Of a stretch of 64,000 nucleotides of DNA, positions 54,359-63,744 are shown one piece after another; the stretch's first letter is position 1, and every line of letters begins with the position of its first letter. A program made the translations under genes and the position numbers. Source of the stretch: Okeania sp. SIO2B3 (GTDB taxonomy: Bacteria; Cyanobacteriota; Cyanobacteriia; Cyanobacteriales; Microcoleaceae); the NCBI RefSeq assembly GCF_010672525.1, contig NZ_JAAHGH010000033.1:1-64000 (forward strand), written 5' to 3'. The notes below the pieces were generated by a model, which was not told where the DNA came from, did no database searches, and saw only the letters and a list, made by a program, of their open reading frames with translations.

Positions 54359-54581
54359 TAGCTTTTCTCAATATGTCACGCACTGTTTGTGTTGGTTGAG
54401 CGCCTTGTTCAAGACGTCTGGTAATTCCTGGTACATCTAGCCTAGTTTCATCTGTTCTAGGATTGTAAAAGCCGAGTTCTTCTAATGGACGGCCATCACG
54501 TCGGGAACTGCTATTCATTGCTACTATCCGGTAGCTAGTCTCCCGTTTTTTTCCATATTTCTTTAATCGCAGTTTGATCAT
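54180..54581 (-). CDS. rpsP: 30S ribosomal protein S16 with acidic tail
   Basis: The first ~80 residues are S16: [40 protein letters not shown], and [11 protein letters not shown]. Residues ~85-133 form a Glu/Ser/Thr-rich tail ([20 protein letters not shown]) not found in ordinary S16 (80-90 aa); some cyanobacteria have such tails. The tail coding region overlaps the upstream part of the KH frame. It follows ffh, a standard arrangement (ffh-rpsP-KH). Confidence 0.95.
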   Translation of the reverse strand: MIKLRLKKYGKKRETSYRIVAMNSSSRRDGRPLEELGFYNPRTDETRLDVPGITRRLEQGAQPTQTVRDILRKANVLESPRTGINTQENVSVSHAESTEAVANTQPSEETANTEASQTSDSESTETAVTEPEE

Positions 54582-54717
54582 TTCGAGTGATTATACTCCT
54601 GTTTGGAATTGTAAGCTATTGTGTTTCATGGTAACGAAGAAAGTATTAGGCATCTTTTGTCAAATTTACAGTTTGCCACTAGATATTTTAGGACTCTTAC
54701 TACCTGCTACCGCATTC

Positions 54718-56169
54718 TTAAAGTTGCCCAAAGCCCTTTTTCTTTTTCTGCTTCTTTTTCTTTTTGCCACCACCCATACCGGGGTAGTTTGGCATTCCTG
54801 GAGGTGTTCTACCTCCTAGCATTCCTGGCATTCCCATACCTGGCATTCCTGGCATTCCCATGCCTGGCATTCCTCCTTGGCCCATTTGTTGCATGAGCGA
54901 TCGCATTTTTTGGAAGTCACTTACCAGTTTACTAACATCTTTCTCAGCATAACCTGAACCACTGGCAATACGTTTTCGTCGGGAAGGAGATTTTGCTAAA
55001 AGTTCTGGGTTTTGGCGCTCTTGCTTTGTCATTGAATTAATCATAGACTCACAGCGCTTTAGTTGAGTTTCTCCCTGCTGCAACTGATCGTCACTCAATT
55101 TGTTCATTCCTGGAATTAATTTCATAATTCCTCCCAGAGAACCCATGTTCTTCATCAGTCGCGTTTGCTTCAGGAAGTCAGTAAAGTCAAACTTAGCTGA
55201 GAGAATTTTCTCTTGCATTTTTTCTGCATCAGCTATGTCAAACTCTTCCTGAGCTTTTTCTACCAGGGTCAGTACATCTCCCATGCCCAGAATTCGAGAA
55301 GCCATCCTCTCTGGGTAGAAAGGTTGTAGAGCTTCTACTTTTTCTCCCACCCCCACAAATTTTATTGGCTGACCAGAAATTCGACGTACTGATAAAGCTG
55401 CCCCACCTCTTGTATCCCCGTCCATTTTCGTGAGGATTGCCCCTGTTATCCCAATTTGATCGTTGAAGGTACGGGTTAATGTTGCCGCCTCTTGACCTGT
55501 CATTGCATCCACTACTAGCAATGTTTCTTGGGGCTTAACTGCTGCTTTAATCTTGGCGAGTTCCGCCATCATCTCTTGGTCAATCTGTAGCCGACCTGCT
55601 GTATCTATAATTACAGTATCTATGCCCTCTTTCTTGGCTTTTTCAACACCTTTTTGAGCAATTTCTACAGGATTTATATCTATGCCTAATTCGAATACAG
55701 ATACATCTATCTGCTTACCTAGAGTAACTAGCTGGTCTATAGCAGCAGGTCTATAGATATCAGTCGCAACTAGCAAGGTACTTCTATTTTGCTTCCGTAG
55801 ATGTAAGGCCAATTTAGCTGAGGCAGTGGTTTTACCTGTCCCTTGTAAACCTGCCATCAGAACAATAGTTGGTGCTTGTTCAGCTTTTGCTAGGGGAGCA
55901 TTGGTTTCTCCCATTACACGCACTAGCTCATCGTGGACTATTTTGATGAACTGTTGATCTGGCCTTACTCCTGTTAATACATCTGCCCCTTTAGCTTTAG
56001 TGCTAACCTCGGCTATAAAGTCTTTCACAACCTGTAAGTTAACATCTGCCTCTAATAGAGCACGACGGACTTCTCGTAGGGCTTCTTGAATATTGGAGTC
56101 TGTTATTTTATCTTGACCCCTTAGTTTTTTCCAGGCGACTTCTAAGCGGTCGGCAAGGGCTTCAAACAT
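54718..56169 (-). CDS. ffh: signal recognition particle protein (SRP54)
   Basis: Ffh binds signal sequences and SRP RNA and targets membrane proteins through FtsY. The 483-aa protein has the N domain (1-~90), the GTPase G domain with GLQGTGKTTASAKLAL (~109-124), DTAGRLQIDQ (~190), TKMDGDTRGGAALS (~246) and GVGEKVEALQPF. The C-terminal Met-rich M domain includes SRRKRIASGSGY and a tail of PGMGMPGM-type repeats with KKKKKQKKKKGFGQL. Methionine/glycine repeats at the end are normal for the M-domain tail in cyanobacteria. Confidence 0.97.
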   Translation of the reverse strand: MFEALADRLEVAWKKLRGQDKITDSNIQEALREVRRALLEADVNLQVVKDFIAEVSTKAKGADVLTGVRPDQQFIKIVHDELVRVMGETNAPLAKAEQAPTIVLMAGLQGTGKTTASAKLALHLRKQNRSTLLVATDIYRPAAIDQLVTLGKQIDVSVFELGIDINPVEIAQKGVEKAKKEGIDTVIIDTAGRLQIDQEMMAELAKIKAAVKPQETLLVVDAMTGQEAATLTRTFNDQIGITGAILTKMDGDTRGGAALSVRRISGQPIKFVGVGEKVEALQPFYPERMASRILGMGDVLTLVEKAQEEFDIADAEKMQEKILSAKFDFTDFLKQTRLMKNMGSLGGIMKLIPGMNKLSDDQLQQGETQLKRCESMINSMTKQERQNPELLAKSPSRRKRIASGSGYAEKDVSKLVSDFQKMRSLMQQMGQGGMPGMGMPGMPGMGMPGMLGGRTPPGMPNYPGMGGGKKKKKQKKKKGFGQL

Positions 56170-57031
56170 AAAGCAATTTCAGCTAGCTAGTAGTAGTTTT
56201 TTATTATATATCATCTGAAAGGTTTTTTCTTTTTTTTGCCTAATTTTTTTTCCAATTGTACAACCCAAAGTGTTCTTATATAGACAGTTAGGTTCTGTTG
56301 AAATTTTATTTATTGCTTCTTCAAAGTTTTAAAAATATTTCCGTTAAATTCTTGCTTTTTCTCTTTTATAACAATATAATCCTTTATTCCTGACCTAATT
56401 TCCTATTCCCATAATCAATAAATATTTTGGTTCTTTGTTCAACTGATAGTTCTATAGCAAATTCAGCGCATATTCTTTTTTTCACATCTGTCAGTTATGT
56501 CATCACTGATAATTTACTTCTTCAAAGCCACATAAACCATATTTTTTTAACTTGAAAAAGCGTTTCCTGACGGAATGCTGTGCAAACAGCATTTCAGCAA
56601 TCAGCTTTTTATAAAGGGGCTTAAATCCCTCCTAAAATTAAAAGACAAGCTAGAAGTCGGGGATGTTTTACCCCAGCTTTTCAGTCCGGAATACTCCACA
56701 AACAGATACCATTATCCATATCAAATTTTGAGGCTGATAGCTGATAGCTAGTTAAGTCTACTCAATATTAAACCAAACCGTAAATATTAATCTATTTTTT
56801 TATTTAATTAAATCATTCATATCATAATATATATCTTCTGTCAATAGTTTCAATTTTGTGGGGTTTGACCCATAATATTATTAACCTATCAGTAAATCTT
56901 TGTCCAGTATCAAGCTTGCTTGTCCAGATATATAGCTTCCATCTTGGATTTTATGGCCTGTTATTAAAAACTTGGCCTGGTTAATATAATGGATACATAA
57001 AATAAAGATTCAAAACATCAGGTGCAAAAAT
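56170..57031. other. intergenic region, mostly filler
   Basis: No gene is visible in 860 bases. At 56560-56600 TTTCCTGACGGAATGCTGTG is a reversed copy of the GCATTCCG motif. CAATCAGCTTTTTATAAAGG and TTGAGGCTGATAGCTGATAG are filler seen elsewhere. The last 100 bases include GGTTAATATAATGGATACAT, a possible extended -10 (TATAAT at 56981-56986) for the PAS/GAF gene. Confidence 0.4.
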
Positions 57032-59389
57032 ATGCATATTTCCAAACAAAAAATTACAGACAAAAATCATAAATATAATACAAAAGCTTTACCAGGAAAA
57101 ACTTCTGCCATCCCAAACCATCAAAACAGTGAGGATATAAATATAGAGCAACTATTGCAAGCTCTAACATCTCAACTATCCAATCATCAAAATCAAGTCG
57201 AGCAACTAAAAATTTGGAGACAAATAATAGAGCGACTTGAAAATTTTCCACATCACAGCAGAATATTAACAGCAATTGTAGAGCCAAGTAGCCTCAGCAT
57301 AAAATATGCCAATCATGCTTTTTGCCAGCTAATGGGAATAGATCGGATCGATGAAATAGAATCAAAGCAAAACATTAAGCTCAATGAGTCGGTAAGTGAT
57401 TGGGAGAAAACAGAACTAGGAAAAATTTACCGCCTACAAGTTTTGCGCTGGGTACTCAAAGAACTTTATCAAATAGACACAGCAAATCTACAATTTCAAC
57501 ATTATTCAATTATATCAACTATTAATTGCCCACAAAACTCAGAACCACGGCATATAGAATTCTGGTTTTGTTGCTCACAACAAAAAGTACAAAGAGTTGG
57601 CAAAATTGTAGATGATTTTACAGATGTCAATCTCCAATCAATGTCAAAATCTGAACAAATAGCTTGGCTCATACAACCGGGAAATCTAGAAATTTTAGCC
57701 CAACAGTTAAAATTGGAAAATTTCCAACTAGAGGGTTTATTTTTACTCGAAGGCTTAGATGTAACTATTCAAGAACAAAAACGAAGACTAACTCAACTGT
57801 TAGTAGAACCAGAATCATTGATGCAGCAAGAGAAATTTCAGCAAATAGACAAACTAATGCGTTCGCTATTCCGGGCAGATGATATGATTCTACTGCGTAA
57901 TGAAGGAGAAAAACAACTAAAATTATTTATCAGCAGTGAATATTTAACAACCAGCAACTATCCTGGACTATATTCCACAAAGAGTCTACAGGATTCTCCG
58001 ATCTTGAAAACTGCTAAAAATAATCAAATTCAGAATATTCTCGATCTTAAGATACATTGTCAAACTGAGTGCGAACAAAATCTATATCAAAGAGGAGTCC
58101 GCTCCTTGCTACTAATTCCTTTAGTAATTAAAACTGCCTCTCCAGAAGATAGTTCTGGACTTCAAGCAGTTTTGGGAATAGTAGGATTAACTAGCAAGCA
58201 CCCCAGCAATTTTTATACCTCTGATTATAAACACGCTCAGGAACTTATTCCAGCTTTGACAACTGCAGTTCGTCAAACAATTCAACAACGGTTCACAAAT
58301 ATTCGTAATATTCACCCTGCAGTTGAATGGCGATTTTTGCAAGAAGCAGAACGGCGTAGTTGGGGATTACCACCAGAAATAATCGTTTTTGAAGATGTCT
58401 ATCCTCTTTATGGTATCTGTGATATTCGCGGCTCTTCTACCGAACGTAATCGTGCAATTCAAACCGATCTGCTAACACAATTTTGCTTAGGTTTAACAAT
58501 TGTCGAAACTGTTTGTCAAATAAAAGATAGCGCTTTTTGTCAGCAACTACGACAAGATATGTTGGAATATATTAAGTCTCTAGAAGAAAAAGTATCGGTG
58601 GATAGTGAAATTACAGCAAGAGAATATCTAAATTTACATCTAGAAAATTACTTTGATTATTTTTTGGAATGTGGAGATGCGGTCAAAACTGCTGTAGAAG
58701 CTTATCGAGCTGCTTGTAGCAACGAACATAATAGCGTGTATCAAGCTCGCGATCGCTACGACCAGATGTTGCACAAAATTAACTACCATCTTCAAAACAC
58801 TTGGGAAAAGTGGCAACAACAGATGCAGCAAATTATACCCCATCATTGTGATTTTGAGGCTACTGATGGTATAGACCACATGATGTATCTGGGGAAATCT
58901 ATTAATCCTAAATTTAGTCAATTTCATCTCTGTAGTTTACGTTACGAGCAACTACGGGCAATCTGTGATTGTGCTAGAACAATTTTGCGCCTGAAAGCTG
59001 AATCTGAGGAAGTTACTTTGGGAGTTGTGCATCTGGTCTTAGTGCAGAATTCTACAATTGATATTTATCATAATGAAAGTACAGAAAGATTGTTTGATGT
59101 CAAAGGTAGTCGCGATATTCGTTATGAAATTGTTAAAAAGAGAATTGATAAAGGTGTGGATCGGGAAACAAAGGAGCGGATCACTCAACCAGGGATGTTG
59201 ACTGTGGTTTATTCTACTGATGAAGAGTGGCAAGAATATCAACAGTATTTCCGTTATTTAGTTCGTGAAGGTTGGGTGGAGGATAAATTTGATAGTGGTT
59301 TGGTTGAGCCTCTACAGGGAGTAAGTGGTTTACGGTTTATTCGAGCGAAGGTTCTGTTGCCTGAGGAAGCGAAATCTACTAATGAGTAA
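57032..59389 (+). CDS. PAS/GAF-domain signalling protein, cyanobacterial
   Basis: The 785-aa soluble protein opens with a Gln/Asn-rich N-terminus. A PAS-like unit follows (ILTAIVEPSSLSIKYANHAFCQLMGI, ~78-103), then a GAF-like unit (~262-430: LMRSLFRADDMILLRNEGEKQLKLFIS ... GVRSLLLIPLVIK). The long C-terminal region (~440-785) is unique to cyanobacterial homologues (IFEDVYPLYGICDIRGSSTERNRAIQ; FDVKGSRDIRYEIVKKRIDKG). No histidine kinase, GGDEF or output enzyme motif is evident. It is probably a regulator or scaffold; ligand unknown. Confidence 0.75.
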   Translation: MHISKQKITDKNHKYNTKALPGKTSAIPNHQNSEDINIEQLLQALTSQLSNHQNQVEQLKIWRQIIERLENFPHHSRILTAIVEPSSLSIKYANHAFCQLMGIDRIDEIESKQNIKLNESVSDWEKTELGKIYRLQVLRWVLKELYQIDTANLQFQHYSIISTINCPQNSEPRHIEFWFCCSQQKVQRVGKIVDDFTDVNLQSMSKSEQIAWLIQPGNLEILAQQLKLENFQLEGLFLLEGLDVTIQEQKRRLTQLLVEPESLMQQEKFQQIDKLMRSLFRADDMILLRNEGEKQLKLFISSEYLTTSNYPGLYSTKSLQDSPILKTAKNNQIQNILDLKIHCQTECEQNLYQRGVRSLLLIPLVIKTASPEDSSGLQAVLGIVGLTSKHPSNFYTSDYKHAQELIPALTTAVRQTIQQRFTNIRNIHPAVEWRFLQEAERRSWGLPPEIIVFEDVYPLYGICDIRGSSTERNRAIQTDLLTQFCLGLTIVETVCQIKDSAFCQQLRQDMLEYIKSLEEKVSVDSEITAREYLNLHLENYFDYFLECGDAVKTAVEAYRAACSNEHNSVYQARDRYDQMLHKINYHLQNTWEKWQQQMQQIIPHHCDFEATDGIDHMMYLGKSINPKFSQFHLCSLRYEQLRAICDCARTILRLKAESEEVTLGVVHLVLVQNSTIDIYHNESTERLFDVKGSRDIRYEIVKKRIDKGVDRETKERITQPGMLTVVYSTDEEWQEYQQYFRYLVREGWVEDKFDSGLVEPLQGVSGLRFIRAKVLLPEEAKSTNE

Positions 59390-59486
59390 GTTTGCGAGGG
59401 TGGGGAGATGGGGAGATGGGAAGATGGGGAGATGGGGAGATGGGGAGAAATTAAAAAATATATACAGCGTATTTCATATTAGTAAG

Positions 59487-59686
59487 ATCATGTCCGGATA
59501 ATAGCGTGATCAAAAAACCTTTTCCCTTCTAACCTTTTCTTTTCCTTCTGCCTCCTGCCTCCTGCCTTCTGCCTTACCTCAAACCTTTTCCCTTCTAACC
59601 TTTTCTTTCCTTCTGCCTCCTGCCTCCTGCCTCCTGCCTCCTGCCTTACCTCCTCCAAAGTGTAAGTATTCAACCGGACATGATAT
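59487..59686. mobile_element. small element family B, copy with CCTGCCT tract
   Basis: Ends ATCATGTCCGGATAATAGCG (59488) and TTCAACCGGACATGATATAA (59669-59688) are inverted. Between them AACCTTTTCTTTTCCTTCTG and CCTCCTGCCTCCTGCCTTC tracts are duplicated in tandem. It lies between the PAS/GAF and cmoB-like genes. Confidence 0.72.
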
Positions 59687-59809
59687 AAGGTACACAAGTC
59701 GCGGGCAAGATGCCCGCACTGGAAACACTTTACTATTCTTGTGTGTACCTTGTTTACCTGAAATATACTGTATCTTCACCATTACGCAAGAATAACTCAA
59801 GTTAGCAAA

Positions 59810-60790
59810 ATGTTTAATCATAAAATCGGTTATATTCCCTCAGATTATTTATATAAATATGATATCCCGATCGATACAGAAGCAATATTAATAACCCGTC
59901 AGGAAAAACACAAAAAATTATTTGAAACCTCTACTCAAAAGTATTGCGAAGCAGTACAAACAGTCGCAGATATCAAAAGTGACTTTTTCGACTTTTCTGA
60001 TGCAGCGATAAAAGTCGGTCGTGCTGAGGAACTATCCTCAGAGCAACAACAATTGTTCCGGAACAGTTTGCAAACATTTTGTCCTTGGAAAAAAGGTCCG
60101 TTTGAACTATTTGGTATAAACATTGATGCTGAATGGCGTTCTGATTGGAAATGGGAACGCATTTTGCCACATATTAGTTCTCTGAAAAATCGTAGAGTCG
60201 CCGATATTGGCTGTCACAATGGTTATTTTATGTTTCGCATGGCAGCTCAACAACCGGAGTTAGTTATTGGTTTTGAACCTTATGCCAAACATTTTTGGAA
60301 TTTTCAACTTATTCAAAATATTGCGCAACAAAAAATGCTGATGTTTGAACTGTTGGGAGTTGAACATATTCACTATTACCCCCAATTTTTTGACACTATT
60401 TTCTGCTTGGGTATTCTCTATCATCACACTGACCCCATTGGTTTATTACGCAAAATGCGACAAGCTTTAACACCCAAAGGGGAAATTATTATTGACTGCC
60501 AAGGTATTCCTGGAGATTTACCTGTAGCTCTAACACCTCGGAAACGTTATGCTCAAGCACGAGGTATTTGGTTTCTCCCCACTCAGTCTTGTTTAGAAAA
60601 TTGGATAGGGAGAGCAGGGTTTAGTGATATTAATTGTTTTTTTGCCGAACCTTTATCAGTGGCAGAACAACGGCGCACTTCTTGGGCAAATATTGATAGT
60701 TTGTCAGAATTTCTTAATTCTGAAGACCCTTCGTTGACAGTTGAAGGTTATCCTGCTCCTTGGCGCTATTATGCGATCGCTCGTAAATAA
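59810..60790 (+). CDS. cmoB: CmoB-type tRNA U34 carboxymethyltransferase
   Basis: CmoB adds a carboxymethyl group from carboxy-SAM to 5-hydroxyuridine-34 of tRNAs, giving cmo5U. The 326-aa protein has FCPWKKGPFELFGINIDAEWRSDWKWERI (~84-112), the SAM loop VADIGCHNGYFMFRMA (~126-141), GFEPYAKHFWNFQLIQ and FCLGILYHHTDPIGLL (~200-215), all CmoB hallmarks. CmoA, which makes the donor, is not in the window. Length is normal. Start ATG 59810 fits. Confidence 0.92.
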   Translation: MFNHKIGYIPSDYLYKYDIPIDTEAILITRQEKHKKLFETSTQKYCEAVQTVADIKSDFFDFSDAAIKVGRAEELSSEQQQLFRNSLQTFCPWKKGPFELFGINIDAEWRSDWKWERILPHISSLKNRRVADIGCHNGYFMFRMAAQQPELVIGFEPYAKHFWNFQLIQNIAQQKMLMFELLGVEHIHYYPQFFDTIFCLGILYHHTDPIGLLRKMRQALTPKGEIIIDCQGIPGDLPVALTPRKRYAQARGIWFLPTQSCLENWIGRAGFSDINCFFAEPLSVAEQRRTSWANIDSLSEFLNSEDPSLTVEGYPAPWRYYAIARK

Positions 60791-61151
60791 TGAGGCGGGG
60801 GAGTGGGGGAGTAGAGGAGTAGGAGAGTGGGAACGTTGCATGCAACTTCCGTACAGAGTAGAGGGAAAGAATTGATGATTTATCTACGATAATTGATTTT
60901 ATTTTTTATTATTGGAGATGTCTAGAGAACACATTTTTATTACCGCTGATTAATTAGACTTGATATTCAGCCTTCTTCCCTCTTCCCTCTTCCTTCTTCC
61001 TTCTGCTATAACAGAGAACACATTTTTATTACCGCTGATTAATTAGACTTGATATTCAGCCTTCTTGCCTCTTGCCTCTTCCCTCTTCCTTCTTCCTTCT
61101 GCTATAACAGAGAACACATTTTTATTACCGCTGATTAATTAGACTTGATAT
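60791..61151. repeat. three ~75-base tandem units ending in family H sequence
   Basis: From about 60945 the block ACCGCTGATTAATTAGACTT plus GATATTCAGCCTTCTT(C/G)CC, CTTCC..CTTCTGCTATAAC, AGAGAACACATTTTTATT is repeated three times. The third runs into the 3' end of the polysaccharide deacetylase gene. TTCCTTCTGCTATA is the family H end in reverse. Confidence 0.65.
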
Positions 61152-62213
61152 TCAGCCTTCCTGCCTCTTCCTTCCTGCCTCTTCCTTCTTCCTTCTTCCT
61201 TCTTCATTAGAAATTTTTTTGAGTGTTGAAGCTCGAGTTGCTAACCGGATTAATTTATAAGGAGATGTGCGACTGCCAACTGTAATTCGAGAAATGCGGA
61301 ACTTATTTTTGAGATAATTTACTTTCAAAAATTTATCATCGTAAATAAATCCAGTTAGATGATATTTAGGTAACTTTTTTTCCACCTTTGTATTGATGGC
61401 ACCATAGGGATAAGCAATATGAGCAGCGACAATTTTATTCCTATCTAAATCATTAGTACATTTTCTCAAAGCTAACTTGGCAAAATATAGTTCTACTTCT
61501 AATTCCTTGGAGCTAATTTTAGTTAAATTTTTATGAGTAAATCCATGAGATTGAATATCATAAAAATCTTTTTGATATCCTTCTCTTAAGTCTTGGCAAG
61601 TAAGATGTGGTAAATCTTTTTCATTATTAACTCCCAGAGTTTTCGGATTAATAAATAGAACAAATTTTACTTTTTTACCATATTTTTCTTCCATCCTTTC
61701 TAAGATTGGCATTCCATTTTGATGTACTCCTTCATAGCCATCATCAAAAGTTAGCATTACAGGTTTTTGACCTATATGTTTACTTGGTATAGGTTGAGAT
61801 TTATTAATAAAATATACGAATAAATCTTGAGAGGATAAAAACCAGTAATTTTTCTGTATTAAATACTCTACAAACTTTTCTAAATCTTGCTTAGTATAAT
61901 CCATATCATAGAGACGGCGATATGGTGGTAAATCAGCTTTATTCTGTAAATCAATAATGTCATGGAAACCAAAAATTGGAATTTTGACAGTCGGAGATTT
62001 AATAGCTGCAGCAGTCAAACCTAAACTGACCATAAATATCAGTGAAAGGTATACCAGTTTACTTATCCACTTTGGTAAAAACTTAATTAAAAAGCAATTT
62101 TTGTAAAAATGTATAATAGTTAAATTTAATTTCTCTACAGTGGAAAATATAGATTGAGTTACATTCCTACTTAGTAGCTTAATTGCATCTTGAATCCATT
62201 TTTGATGAATCAT
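61152..62213 (-). CDS. membrane-anchored polysaccharide deacetylase
   Basis: The 353-aa protein has a cytosolic N-terminus, one membrane helix (~50-68, LVYLSLIFMVSLGLTAAAI) and a NodB-like domain. The domain contains FGFHDII (~77), VMLTFDDGYEGVHQNGMPILE (~150-170, metal/catalytic DD), DIQSHGFTHKNL (~217-228, with HxxxH ligands) and AYPYGAINTKV. It should remove acetyl groups from a wall or extracellular sugar polymer. The last ~17 residues (EEGRRKKEEAGRKRQEG) are encoded by the family H/CTTCC tandem repeat, so the natural end near ISN was lost. Confidence 0.88.
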   Translation of the reverse strand: MIHQKWIQDAIKLLSRNVTQSIFSTVEKLNLTIIHFYKNCFLIKFLPKWISKLVYLSLIFMVSLGLTAAAIKSPTVKIPIFGFHDIIDLQNKADLPPYRRLYDMDYTKQDLEKFVEYLIQKNYWFLSSQDLFVYFINKSQPIPSKHIGQKPVMLTFDDGYEGVHQNGMPILERMEEKYGKKVKFVLFINPKTLGVNNEKDLPHLTCQDLREGYQKDFYDIQSHGFTHKNLTKISSKELEVELYFAKLALRKCTNDLDRNKIVAAHIAYPYGAINTKVEKKLPKYHLTGFIYDDKFLKVNYLKNKFRISRITVGSRTSPYKLIRLATRASTLKKISNEEGRRKKEEAGRKRQEG

Positions 62214-62614
62214 CTCTTTCCCTAATATTCAATCATAAATATGTGAATTATAGCTAGTTATTGATGATAATATCACTATTTTTTCCTGACTAATATAAAA
62301 AATTTGTTTTGTTTTGCAGGAGTGGGCGATCGCCACTTAATTTCATAACAAGAAGCCACCCTCATAAATTAGGGCATTATTTTCCTGAATTAGTATTAAG
62401 GTGAATGAAGTTTACATCTATAAAGAGTTAAATTTGTGTAATACCATTCAATCAAAAATGCTAAGGCTGAGAAAATGGGAAATTATTTCTACTTGTATTG
62501 TTGTATAGATAAATTTTCCTCAGTATCAAAAATCTGAAATTCTGAGTGATATAATAGCCTTAGTCTGATAAGTTAAGAAAGATTAAGCATATTCTAAAGT
62601 AGGAGGTGAGTCCC
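62214..62614. other. intergenic gap, nothing recognised
   Basis: About 400 A+T-rich bases with one HIP1 octamer (GCGATCGC near 62327) and no element ends. The final bases carry the strong ribosome site AGGAGGTGAG for the next gene. Confidence 0.45.
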
Positions 62615-62959
62615 ATGTTTAAGCAAGATCGTCAACATCTTAAAGTAGTTAAACTAGAGGAAGGAATATTCGTTCATACTCAACTCAAAAGTGCTTATAT
62701 TCCTGCATTACGTTCTGGGTTTGCAGGATACCCAGTTAACCCTCGTTGGAGTGGAGTCAAATATTATGCTTGGAAGACAGGAAAGCAATGGCGACAGGCG
62801 CTTTTGAATGGAGAGATGGTAGTGCGTTTGAGTGATTCAATGTTGGTATCTATTGATGAAATTAAAGACGAAGAAAAATCTTATGTGGTAGGGTGGGACT
62901 ACCAAAGTTCATTGCCCAAGAGTAATTGGAAATTTGAATGCCCTGTTCTTCAGGGATGA
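62615..62959 (+). CDS. hypothetical protein, 114 aa
   Basis: Translation from ATG 62615 is supported by AGGAGGTGAG at 62601-62610, five bases upstream; the GTG at 62606 is part of that site. The basic, soluble protein reads MFKQDRQHLKVVKLEEGIFV and contains SGFAGYPVNPRWSGVKYYAWKTGKQWRQALLNGEMVVR (~32-69). I recognise no family. The C-terminus (KSNWKFECPVLQG) ends where a G+C-rich structured, non-coding stretch begins, so it may be cargo or a neighbour of a mobile element. Confidence 0.65.
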   Translation: MFKQDRQHLKVVKLEEGIFVHTQLKSAYIPALRSGFAGYPVNPRWSGVKYYAWKTGKQWRQALLNGEMVVRLSDSMLVSIDEIKDEEKSYVVGWDYQSSLPKSNWKFECPVLQG

Positions 62960-63300
62960 AAAAGCGTCGGGAGGAAGTACGCAGCGCCCGTTTTAACGGC
63001 TGGTTGAATAACGACACGCGGGTAATAAAGCGGAGTAAAAGTCTGGTATACTAGCGGAATAAGGAACAAGGTTTGTCGCCATGACATGACCGCGCTTTGC
63101 GGTGAAACTCCGGTGGACAGGAGACGGGGAATTAACTTCCTACGACGGCTGTTAGCTCGGCATTCCGTAGGAAAAGCAAGTAGGCAGCTAGAGTAGCGAG
63201 AAGATTGCTCCAACCAGCGCGAGTAAAACCACTCGTGAAAGCTAACAAAAAAAAGTAAACTCACAGCTAGATTTCCGTCTATGCCGAGGAGTTTAGGAGT
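62960..63300. other. G+C-rich non-coding, structured stretch
   Basis: Composition rises sharply above the surroundings. Local pairings include AGCGCCCGTT / AACGGCTG, GACCGCGCTTTGCGGT and CGCGAGTAAAACCACTCGTG. It also contains GGCATTCCGTAGGAAA. GGTGGACAGGAGACGGGG resembles DNA seen before TnpB omega-RNA ends. No frame is convincing on either strand. I could not match it to RNase P RNA, tmRNA or a group II intron. Confidence 0.4.
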
Positions 63301-63456
63301 CTGCCCTTCAGGCTTTAAGCAAATGTGGATTTATGAGGGGCTGGGTGCGGAATTTACTTCCGCACTTTAAACGCCCCGTCCCATTTGCGGTGGACTAACC
63401 ACAAAATCCAGGGTGTTTCAACCCCTGGAGATGTCAATACTGATACTACATCTGGT
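63300..63456 (+). ncRNA. omega-RNA-like right end without tnpB
   Basis: GTGCGGAATTTACTTCCGCAC (63336-63356, a 7-bp stem) is followed by CGCCCCGTCCC. The terminal hairpin is AATCCAGGGTG / CACCC... read as CCAGGGTGTTTCAACCCCTGG, then AGATGTCAAT (63428-63437). The terminal layout matches the other element ends in this window. Read with the preceding G+C-rich stretch it suggests a tnpB-less element. Confidence 0.45.
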
Positions 63457-63526
63457 TTAAAGTCTGTTAGTTATCAAGAGAGGCAATAAGGAGTATGAAA
63501 AATTTATAACTTTTTTTTCCTTATAG

Positions 63527-63598
63527 AACTTACGCAAAAACATTACATAAATCTAGTTGAAACTATAGTGCTATACTAAAAAATGTAATGCGTAAGTT
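63527..63598. mobile_element. small family E element, 72 bases
   Basis: Inverted ends AACTTACGCA (63529) and TGCGTAAGTT (63589-63598), with a second inverted pair CATTACAT / ATGTAATG just inside, so nearly the whole element folds back. Confidence 0.6.
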
Positions 63599-63653
63599 AT
63601 AACTTATAAATTGTACATAGTCTTGGACTCAGATAATTCACAGCGTAAATATC

Positions 63654-63744
63654 AGGACTTACGCATAACCTCTACCATAAGTAGTGGTTAACGGCCGTTA
63701 ACCCCCTAAAAATGGAGTATAATTTAATATTTTGCGTAAGTCCT
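63654..63744. mobile_element. small family E element, 91 bases, with central palindrome
   Basis: Perfect inverted ends AGGACTTACGCA (63654-63665) and TGCGTAAGTCCT (63733-63744). Its interior holds the perfect 18-base palindrome GGTTAACGGCCGTTAACC (63686-63703). No gene. Confidence 0.75.

Noticed and set aside
59488-59821. Minus-strand frames rich in GGRRQEAGGRR
   Set aside because: They are translations of the purine/pyrimidine filler inside a family B element and have no family resemblance.
62950-63264. Minus-strand 104-aa open frame
   Set aside because: It lies across the structured G+C-rich stretch, has no ribosome site and no family pattern.
62960-63300. RNase P RNA, tmRNA or group II intron
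   Set aside because: Pieces such as GGAGGAAGTACGC and GCGGTGAAACTCCGG recall these RNAs, but the conserved cores (GAGGAAAGTCCGGGCT, tag peptide frame, domain V) are absent.
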